IMG/VR virus record: IMGVR_UViG_3300006928_000072
Span: 1 to 25,323 of that record
From: a virus
Strand: one strand, 5' to 3'
Length of the DNA: 25,323 nt
The translations under genes and the position numbers were made by a program. Positions 1 to 5,027 of the stretch are shown here, in pieces (position 1 is the stretch's first letter; every line of letters begins with the position of its first letter). The notes beneath the pieces are model-generated. The model saw nothing but the letters and a program-made list of their open reading frames with translations. It did no database searches and had not been told where the DNA came from.

Positions 1-2
1 AA

Positions 3-341
3 AAAAGGGAGAAGTTCAGACCATTTGCTCCTGCTATCCTTGAAGAGCATTGCCACGATTGGTTTGATATGCCTGACCATTCTCGGTATATGTCTTATAC
101 TTATCAATGTACTCGTCCAGACGATATACCTGCCTGTATACATTATGATAAGTCGGCAAGGGTACAAACAGTCCCGAAAGACTCTGAAAGCATCCTGAGA
201 CCGATTCTAGAGGCATGGTATGAAGAAACTGGTTGTCCTGTACTATTGAATACTTCTTTGAATATCAAGGGAAAACCAATGGTAAACAACTGGGATGATG
301 CCCTAGACTTTTCTAAAATGTACTCAGTTGACGTGTTCTAA
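3..341 (+). CDS. Carbamoyltransferase, NodU/CmcH family, C-terminal end only (partial)
   Basis: The open frame enters from the left edge and gives 112 residues before TAA. It matches the C-terminal domain of NodU/CmcH-type O-carbamoyltransferases: an opening FRPFAPAILEE block, then IPACIHYDKSARVQTV, and PVLLNTSLNIKGKPMV near the end, with the family's usual order and spacing. Family members transfer a carbamoyl group from carbamoyl phosphate to a sugar or antibiotic hydroxyl; the catalytic N-terminal part lies outside the window, so activity cannot be judged. The Met at position 69 is internal, because the conserved block begins well upstream of it. The next gene is a glycosyltransferase, which fits a carbohydrate-modification cassette. 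Such genes are known as accessory genes in T4-like cyanophages. The substrate is unknown. Confidence 0.9.
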   Translation, partial: KREKFRPFAPAILEEHCHDWFDMPDHSRYMSYTYQCTRPDDIPACIHYDKSARVQTVPKDSESILRPILEAWYEETGCPVLLNTSLNIKGKPMVNNWDDALDFSKMYSVDVF

Positions 342-356
342 ATAATCGCATATAAT
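328..356 (+). promoter_or_regulatory. Sigma70-type promoter upstream of the glycosyltransferase
   Basis: TTGACG at 328-333 and a perfect TATAAT at 351-356 are separated by 17 bp, the optimal spacing. Transcription would start near 363, about 16 nt before the ATG at 379. The -35 box lies inside the last codons of the carbamoyltransferase. In T4-like cyanophages promoters of this kind are read by host RNA polymerase early or mid infection, so this gene could be expressed independently of the upstream one. Confidence 0.65.
337..344 (+). promoter_or_regulatory. T4-late-like motif (TCTAAATA) overlapping the carbamoyltransferase stop
   Basis: TCTAAATA differs from the T4 late -10 element TATAAATA at one position and contains the stop codon TAA (339-341). 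It lies within the spacer of the sigma70-type promoter. The same CTAAATA core recurs before gp25, and CATAAATA before gp8, each time on a stop codon. It may provide late expression of the downstream gene, but a chance match in AT-rich DNA is possible. Confidence 0.4.
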
Positions 357-378
357 GAATTGAAAAAGTATTTCCGTA

Positions 379-1143
379 ATGGCAAAAGGATTCAAGGTGG
401 TGACCACCCCTCCACCTACTAGTGGTGGTGGAGACACAACAGAATTTTCTGTAGAAGAAGCAAGAAAATTGATCAAAGGTAAAGCAATTGTATTTTGCTT
501 ACCTGGCAGACAAGTCTCTTATACTTACTTAAAGAATTTCGTATCACTCTGTTTTGAGTTGGTACAGCAGGGAGCAACCATCCAGATCTCCCAAGACTAT
601 TCCTCAATGGTCAACTTTGCACGTTGTAAGTGCTTAGGTGCAAATGTCTTACGAGGAGCAGATCAACTTCCTTGGGATGGTAAACTAGAATATGATTATC
701 AGTTATGGATTGATAGTGATATTGTATTCAACCTAGAAGCATTCTACAAACTTGTATGGATGGACAAGGAGATTGCTGCTGGATGGTATGTAACTGAAGA
801 TGGACGTACTACATCTGTTGCTCACTGGTTAGAAGAGGATGACTTCGCAGAGAATGGTGGAGTTATGAATCATGAGATGGTTGATGGTATTACAAAACGT
901 CGTAAACCATTTACCGTTGACTACACTGGATTTGGATGGGTTATGATCAAAAAAGGTGTGTTTGAACATCCTGATATGAAGTACCCTTGGTTTGCTCCTC
1001 AAATGCAGGTATTTGAATCAGGAAAAGTTCAGGATATGTGTGGTGAAGACGTTTCTTTCTGTCTTGATGCTATCAAAGCAGGGTTCGAGATTTGGTGTGA
1101 TCCAACTATCCGTGTAGGACACGAGAAGATGCGAGTTATATAA
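379..1143 (+). CDS. GT-A-like glycosyltransferase
   Basis: A 254-residue protein that reads as a nucleotide-sugar glycosyltransferase of the GT-A type. After a Pro/Gly-rich start (PPP at 11-13, SGGG at 15-18) comes a strand VFCLPGR (38-44). A DSD motif at 112-114, preceded by the hydrophobic YQLWI stretch, is the expected metal/nucleotide-binding DxD. GEDVSFCLDAIKAGF (222-236) resembles the C-terminal (G/E)ED-plus-helix block where these enzymes place the catalytic base, and RVGHEK (245-250) supplies a late His that often completes the metal site. There is no signal peptide or membrane segment, so it should act in the cytoplasm. The start has no clear Shine-Dalgarno sequence, but a sigma70-type promoter sits just upstream. 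Following a carbamoyltransferase, it may modify host glycans or phage components; acceptor and sugar donor are unknown. Confidence 0.75.
   Translation: MAKGFKVVTTPPPTSGGGDTTEFSVEEARKLIKGKAIVFCLPGRQVSYTYLKNFVSLCFELVQQGATIQISQDYSSMVNFARCKCLGANVLRGADQLPWDGKLEYDYQLWIDSDIVFNLEAFYKLVWMDKEIAAGWYVTEDGRTTSVAHWLEEDDFAENGGVMNHEMVDGITKRRKPFTVDYTGFGWVMIKKGVFEHPDMKYPWFAPQMQVFESGKVQDMCGEDVSFCLDAIKAGFEIWCDPTIRVGHEKMRVI
396..428 (+). other. Two adjacent GC-rich hairpins at the start of the glycosyltransferase gene
   Basis: GGTGG (396-400) pairs with CCACC (404-408) across a TGA loop. A second CCACC (412-416) pairs with GGTGG (424-428) across a 7-nt loop. Cross-pairing of the outer arms is also possible. The segment encodes the VVTTPPPTSGGG stretch, 17 to 50 nt after the start codon, and is unusually GC-rich for this window. 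It could modulate early translation, but may only reflect Pro (CCN) and Gly (GGN) codons. Confidence 0.4.
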
Positions 1144-1177
1144 GTAATGTTGTGTAGTCCAGACAATACAACTTACA

Positions 1178-1339
1178 ATGGAAAAATACGATATATACTT
1201 GCAGGGTGAGAAAACCCATTCCAACATCAATGAAGAGGAAATGCTCGATGTGACGCAAGATCTAGCGGCACAATTCTATGAATGTGGAACACCACACCCT
1301 GACGATGTAGAAGTCAAATACTTAGGTATAGAAGATTAA
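1178..1339 (+). CDS. Small acidic hypothetical protein
   Basis: A 53-residue frame from ATG 1178 to TAA 1337-1339, starting MEKYDIYLQGEKTH and ending VEVKYLGIED. It is acidic (many Glu and Asp) and has no membrane segment or recognisable motif. It lies 34 nt after the glycosyltransferase and ends directly before a strong terminator, so it is the last gene of that transcription unit. The perfect fit between its stop codon and the terminator, and its position in an otherwise empty gap, support it being real. I do not recognise a function. No good Shine-Dalgarno sequence precedes it. Confidence 0.65.
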   Translation: MEKYDIYLQGEKTHSNINEEEMLDVTQDLAAQFYECGTPHPDDVEVKYLGIED

Positions 1340-1340
1340 G

Positions 1341-1366
1341 GGAGCAGTGCACTGCTCCTTTTTTTT
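1341..1366 (+). terminator. Rho-independent terminator
   Basis: GGAGCAGTGCACTGCTCC (1341-1358) is a perfect 18-nt palindrome, giving a 7-bp GC-rich stem with a TGCA loop, followed by eight T residues (1359-1366). It begins 1 nt after the stop of the small gene. No A tract precedes it, so it should work only on the + strand. It is the only convincing terminator in the window and separates the accessory cassette from the next cluster. Confidence 0.9.
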
Positions 1367-1369
1367 GTG

Positions 1370-1375
1370 TATAAT
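1370..1375 (+). promoter_or_regulatory. Possible -10 element after the terminator
   Basis: A TATAAT hexamer lies between the terminator and the ATG at 1383. No recognisable -35 box is at the right distance, since that stretch is the terminator palindrome. Transcription from it would start at or beside the ATG and give a nearly leaderless message. Its placement suggests restart after termination, but the support is weak. Confidence 0.25.
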
Positions 1376-1382
1376 TAGTAGT

Positions 1383-1529
1383 ATGACACTTAAAGATCAT
1401 CTAGGACCAAGAAAAGATTGGACTAATGAGCAGTGGTTACAACATGCCCATGTCCAGAAACATAATCCTTGGATAACTGATGAAGACCGTCAGTACTGGA
1501 AAGACAAAATTACCGAACTTACATCATGA
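1383..1529 (+). CDS. Small hypothetical protein (48 residues)
   Basis: Starting at ATG 1383 it reads MTLKDHLGPRKDWTNEQW and ends DKITELTS. The start at 1383 is preferred over an in-frame GTG at 1347 because that GTG lies inside the terminator palindrome and would translate the T tract. The protein is rich in Trp, His and charged residues with no membrane segment, and is probably a short alpha-helical cytoplasmic protein. Its stop overlaps the next start as ATGA, suggesting translational coupling with the following genes. I do not recognise a family. It is the first gene after the terminator. Confidence 0.6.
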   Translation: MTLKDHLGPRKDWTNEQWLQHAHVQKHNPWITDEDRQYWKDKITELTS

Positions 1530-1828
1530 GTAAGATAGACACACAGGGCATGAGTGGCCCTGTTGATCCTAACTACAAAGGCCCAGTAAGGATGCAACCA
1601 CATAAACCTTGGGTTGTTAAACCTAATAGGTTGTTTACTGAGACTTATGCCAGAGAACTGAAGATCCTCATTAATGAAGTATTGGATGAAAGAGAGCATA
1701 AGAGGAGATTAGCAGGTCCATACGATAATGTGGAACCATTACCACCATCGTATTTTGATACAGAAAACTTTAAATATTATGTTGGTGAAGAAGAACCAGA
1801 ATATAAAGATTGGAGTCAAAATGAGTAA
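1526..1828 (+). CDS. Hypothetical protein (100 residues)
   Basis: Starts with an ATGA overlap with the preceding gene. The N-terminal third is Pro/Gly-rich and probably extended (GPVDPNYKGPVRMQPHKPW). A charged helix follows at about 40-63 (ARELKILINEVLDEREHKRR), then an acidic, Tyr/Pro-rich tail ending YKDWSQNE. There is no membrane segment or known catalytic motif. The mix of a short helix and extended arms would suit a small binding or scaffold protein, but that is only a guess. It belongs to a compact four-gene cluster and overlaps the next gene by 8 nt. Confidence 0.65.
   Translation: MSKIDTQGMSGPVDPNYKGPVRMQPHKPWVVKPNRLFTETYARELKILINEVLDEREHKRRLAGPYDNVEPLPPSYFDTENFKYYVGEEEPEYKDWSQNE
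1812..1815 (+). promoter_or_regulatory. Shine-Dalgarno sequence (GGAG) for the gene at 1821
   Basis: GGAG lies 5 nt before ATG 1821. It supports this start over the in-frame ATG at 1728, which would overlap the previous gene by about 100 nt. Confidence 0.55.
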
Positions 1829-2087
1829 GACACATAATTACAAGAACCCTTCCGAGGCACAAGACCTTGGACACGTAGAGGCATCTGTTACTAAAGGTAA
1901 GAAGTATTACGATGACCAAGGGTGGGAGATTTCTCCACCTATAAGTGATAGGGAATGTATCTATCGGTGCTTAGAAAACTGTCAAAACCTTGCTGGTCTT
2001 GATAGGAAACAAGTGATGAGGTTGATGGAAGACTTTGAGACTATGAAAACTGAATTTGTGAGAAACGAGGAGTATCCCGTATTATGA
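1821..2087 (+). CDS. Hypothetical protein (88 residues)
   Basis: Starting at ATG 1821 it reads MSKTHNYKNPSEAQDLGHVE and ends NEEYPVL. Visible features are two Cys in ECIYRCLENC-like context at about residues 51-59, and a C-terminal charged helix (RKQVMRLMEDFETMKTEF). There is no membrane segment or signal peptide. Its first ten bases (ATGAGTAAGA) are the same as those of the previous gene, and its stop overlaps the following start as ATGA. I do not recognise a family. Gene order suggests co-expression with the SGNH-like gene. The start is supported by a GGAG 5 nt upstream. Confidence 0.65.
   Translation: MSKTHNYKNPSEAQDLGHVEASVTKGKKYYDDQGWEISPPISDRECIYRCLENCQNLAGLDRKQVMRLMEDFETMKTEFVRNEEYPVL
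2067..2072 (+). promoter_or_regulatory. Shine-Dalgarno sequence (GAGGAG) for the SGNH-like gene
   Basis: GAGGAG ends 11 nt before ATG 2084, a little further than ideal. It lies inside the upstream gene. It is the strongest ribosome-binding site in this AT-rich window and supports the short start at 2084. Confidence 0.5.
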
Positions 2088-2650
2088 TTTTTAGTGGATG
2101 TAGCATCACATGGGGTGATGAACTTGAAAACAGGGAAGAAGATAGATTTAGTAAGATTGTGTCAGATACACTAGATGTCCCTGAGAATAACATATCACTC
2201 TGTGGTATTAGTAATGATGCCATTGTAAGAAGGGTAGTATCTTCACAACCAATTCAACCTATAATATTACAGTTGACTGTTCCTAGTCGTATTGAATACT
2301 TTACAAAGGATGGTCCTCAGAAGTTTTCATTGCAGAGACAGATGAAGATAGTCTCTTATCGTAGACAGATGAGGAGTTATTATGGTGAGGTAAATAATGA
2401 GCAGCATCAAATGGAAAACCTTTTCAAAAATGTTTTTATCTTTGAGCAGTTTTGTTATCTCAATAATCTAAAGCATATAATTCTTTTCGCTGACTGCGAT
2501 ATTGAGTTACATAAAGGACATTGGAGTTCTTTGTGTAGATCAAAAATTACATGCATTTGGGAGGATATACTAGGTTATAAACATAGGGGTGGACATCCAA
2601 ATAAAGAAGAACATAGTAAGATTGCCGATTACCTTCTCAAAGTTATCTAA
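2084..2650 (+). CDS. SGNH/GDSL-hydrolase-like protein
   Basis: A 188-residue protein with the order of blocks seen in SGNH/GDSL esterases. Block I is FSGCSITWGDE with the candidate nucleophile Ser7. CGISNDAIVRRV (40-51) matches the G/S-N block that supplies oxyanion-hole residues. ILQLTVPSRIEYF (61-73) follows as a central beta strand with the Pro-Ser-Arg pattern found in phage relatives. The C-terminal block is GGHPNKEEHSKIADYLL (169-185) with candidate catalytic His171. The Asp normally two or three residues before this His is absent (Arg168, Gly169, Gly170), so it may use a Ser-His dyad, another acid, or be inactive. No signal peptide is present. It ends the small-gene cluster, and the CTAAATA motif of the baseplate module covers its stop codon. 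Ester-linked acetyl groups on sugars are plausible substrates, but none is visible. Confidence 0.65.
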   Translation: MIFSGCSITWGDELENREEDRFSKIVSDTLDVPENNISLCGISNDAIVRRVVSSQPIQPIILQLTVPSRIEYFTKDGPQKFSLQRQMKIVSYRRQMRSYYGEVNNEQHQMENLFKNVFIFEQFCYLNNLKHIILFADCDIELHKGHWSSLCRSKITCIWEDILGYKHRGGHPNKEEHSKIADYLLKVI

Positions 2651-2663
2651 ATAGCACTAAATA
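2647..2663 (+). promoter_or_regulatory. Tandem T4-late-like motifs (CTAAATA x2) upstream of gp25
   Basis: CTAAATA occurs at 2647-2653 and again at 2657-2663, exactly 10 bp apart, one helical turn. The first includes the stop codon of the upstream gene. Both resemble the T4 late -10 box TATAAATA. A start about 6 nt after the second copy would give a leader of roughly 13 nt before the GTG at 2683. This is the expected place for a late promoter driving the baseplate genes. Confidence 0.55.
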
Positions 2664-2682
2664 CACGAGTATTATATAAAAA

Positions 2683-3087
2683 GTGCCTCTCAAACCGTTA
2701 TCAAGGGGTTTCAAGGATATTTCATTATCCTTCAAACGTCATCCAATAACAAATGATCTTGTTCTACTAAACAACACTGATGCAATCAAGCGTGCAGTAC
2801 AGAATTTAGTAAGAACAAGAGTAGGAGAAGTGTTTTTCAATGATACTATTGGCACTAGAATTACTGGATCCTTGTTTGAGTTGGCAACTGATGATTTAGT
2901 TGAACCAATTCAAACAGAAATTGAAACTGTAATAACCAATTATGAACCCAGAGTAGATCTGAAAGATGTGAGAGTAGAATCCATAGCAGATCTAAACACT
3001 CTAAATATTGAGATTCATTATAATATCGTTGGTTTGTCCTTGCCTACACAAGCCATCAATTTCATCTTAGAACCGACTAGACTATAA
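2683..3087 (+). CDS. 25: Baseplate wedge subunit gp25
   Basis: A 134-residue protein close in length to T4 gp25 (132). The GPW/gp25 family signature is visible: RVGEVFFNDTIGTRI at 46-60 corresponds to the T4 stretch around RPFDPEFGCDL, and NYEPRVD at 86-92 nearly repeats the T4 NYEPRID. gp25 joins the sheath/baseplate wedge and helps nucleate the contractile sheath. The start is GTG, chosen because it gives a PLKPLSRGFKDISLSF N terminus typical of marine relatives, and no ATG lies upstream in frame. There is no obvious Shine-Dalgarno sequence; a tandem late-promoter-like motif lies just upstream. Its TAA overlaps the gp6 ATG by 1 nt (TAATG). Confidence 0.92.
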   Translation: MPLKPLSRGFKDISLSFKRHPITNDLVLLNNTDAIKRAVQNLVRTRVGEVFFNDTIGTRITGSLFELATDDLVEPIQTEIETVITNYEPRVDLKDVRVESIADLNTLNIEIHYNIVGLSLPTQAINFILEPTRL

Positions 3088-5012
3088 TGGCTCTAACTCA
3101 ATTCACAAATCTGAATTTTGAGGACATAAAAACCTCGATTAAGGATTATTTACGAGAAAATTCTAATTTTTCTGATTTTGACTTTGAAGGGTCAAATCTT
3201 TCAGTACTTATCAATACGTTAGCATATAATTCTTATATTACAGCATATAATACAAATATGGTTGCAAATGAATCTTTTATAGATTCTGCGACTCTAAGAG
3301 AAAATATAGTTTCGTTAGCAAGAAATATTGGTTATGTACCTAGATCTAAAAGAGCAGCAAGGGCATTAGTAGAGTATGAAATTACAGGTATATCAACAAC
3401 AAACGCATCTATTACTCTTCAACCTGGTGTAATAGCGAATGCAGGTATAAACAATAGTAATTACATATATTCATTACCAGAAAAGATTGTATCAGTATCT
3501 GATTATGGAATATCTTCGGGTGTAATAGAAATATTTCAGGGTCAATACTTAGAAAAACTATGGTCTGTAAACACTTCTCAACCAAATCAGCGTTATGTTT
3601 TACCAAATGATGATATTGATACATCCACTTTACGAATTCGTATTCAAGATAGTGCAAGTTCTACTACTTCAACCGAATATAACTTGGTTGATAGTATCGT
3701 TGGAGTTACCTCAGAGTCTAATATCTACTTACTTCAAGAGACTAGTGATGAAAAATATGAGATATTGTTTGGAGATGGTATCTTTGGTAAAAAATTGGAA
3801 TCTGGGAATGTAATAAATGCATCATATATTGTTACAGACGGTGCTGATGGTAATGGAGCAGATAATTTTAACTTCTCAGGTTTGGTGAAAGATGAGAATG
3901 GAGCAGACGTTACATCATATAGAGCGAATTTGTATTGTAGAATCCCTGCTGAGAATGGTGATAGCATAGAAGATGTTCAAAGTATAAGAAATTACGCTCC
4001 AAGAAGGTATGCTTCACAGAATCGTGCGGTAACTGCAACGGATTATGAGGCAATTTTACCTTCATTATACCCAAATATAGAATCTGTGAGTGCTTTTGGT
4101 GGTGAAGATCTAAATCCACCTCAATTTGGGCGTGTTTTTATCGCTGCAAAACCCAGAAATGGTAATTTTTTAGCAGATTCCACTAAAAAGCAACTTTTGA
4201 ACTCGCTGAAGAGTTATTCTGTTGCTGGAATTGTCCCATCTTTCATAGATTTGAAGTTTTTATATGTTGAATTGGATAGTTACATTTATTATAACACTAA
4301 TTTTACGGGAAATCCCCTAAATCTCAAAGCAAGTGTTGTAAATGCGATTACCGAGTACTCTTCTTCTGCAGAATTGAACAAATTTGGCGGTAGATTTAAG
4401 TATTCTAAGATGCTTTCGTTGATTGATGGAGTTGATACCTCAATTACATCAAATATTACGACTGTAAAAATTAGAAGAAACCTAAAATCACGTATAAACA
4501 CCTTTGCACAGTATGAATTATGCTTTGATAATGAATTTTATCGTGAATTAGACTCTTACAACATCAAAAGTACTGGATTTAGTGTTTTTGGCGTACAAGG
4601 AACAGTATATCTTGCTGATAAGACTGTAGAAGGGTCGGATATTGGAAATCTCTTCTTATTCAAGATTACTTCTGATACAGAAGTTGAAATAGTTTCTTCA
4701 TCGTTTGGAACTGTCAATTATAAGAAGGGTGAGGTCTTGATAAACACTGTAAATATAACATCTACACTGTTACCTGAAAATATTATTGAAATTGAAGCAA
4801 CTCCAACATCAAACGATGTTCTTGCAAGAAAAGAATTATTTTTGCAACTAAGTTTGCCTAAAAGTGACTTCACTATGAGACAAGATGTTATTGCTTCGGG
4901 TGCAAATATCTCAGGAACAAGATTTGCTCCTCAATCAAGTTATGCAAACGGAAATAAAGTCCGTGGTGCTGTTATAACTAGCACAAGTGAAATATCTTCA
5001 TCATCATCGTAG
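3087..5012 (+). CDS. 6: Baseplate wedge subunit gp6
   Basis: A 641-residue protein, close to T4 gp6 (660), directly after gp25 as expected. The N terminus has the conserved gp6 pattern: helix DIKTSIKDYL, then FDFEGSNLSVLINTLAYNSY at 31-50, followed by ESFIDSATLRENIVSLARNIGYVPR. Around residues 301-323 is the NYAPRRYASQNRAVTATDYE block shared with baseplate J-like proteins. gp6 dimers form the inner ring linking wedges in the T4 baseplate. The protein ends in a serine-rich tail (SSSSS). The start is coupled to gp25 through TAATG, and 15 nt separate its stop from the next gene. No frameshift or truncation is seen. Confidence 0.93.
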   Translation: MALTQFTNLNFEDIKTSIKDYLRENSNFSDFDFEGSNLSVLINTLAYNSYITAYNTNMVANESFIDSATLRENIVSLARNIGYVPRSKRAARALVEYEITGISTTNASITLQPGVIANAGINNSNYIYSLPEKIVSVSDYGISSGVIEIFQGQYLEKLWSVNTSQPNQRYVLPNDDIDTSTLRIRIQDSASSTTSTEYNLVDSIVGVTSESNIYLLQETSDEKYEILFGDGIFGKKLESGNVINASYIVTDGADGNGADNFNFSGLVKDENGADVTSYRANLYCRIPAENGDSIEDVQSIRNYAPRRYASQNRAVTATDYEAILPSLYPNIESVSAFGGEDLNPPQFGRVFIAAKPRNGNFLADSTKKQLLNSLKSYSVAGIVPSFIDLKFLYVELDSYIYYNTNFTGNPLNLKASVVNAITEYSSSAELNKFGGRFKYSKMLSLIDGVDTSITSNITTVKIRRNLKSRINTFAQYELCFDNEFYRELDSYNIKSTGFSVFGVQGTVYLADKTVEGSDIGNLFLFKITSDTEVEIVSSSFGTVNYKKGEVLINTVNITSTLLPENIIEIEATPTSNDVLARKELFLQLSLPKSDFTMRQDVIASGANISGTRFAPQSSYANGNKVRGAVITSTSEISSSSS

Positions 5013-5027
5013 TAGCTCTTATAATAA

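Noticed and set aside
69-71. ATG 69 as a genuine gene start
   Set aside because: Conserved carbamoyltransferase sequence is present in frame from position 3, so this Met is internal.
1347-1382. Longer start (GTG 1347) for the 48-residue gene
   Set aside because: It would translate the terminator palindrome and T tract; ATG 1383 gives a compact protein.
1728-1820. Longer start (ATG 1728) for the 88-residue gene
   Set aside because: It would overlap the previous gene by about 100 nt, and ATG 1821 has GGAG 5 nt upstream.
5020-5025. TATAAT just before the ATG at 5028
   Set aside because: It is only 2 nt from the start codon and has no -35 box, so a transcript would begin inside the gene.
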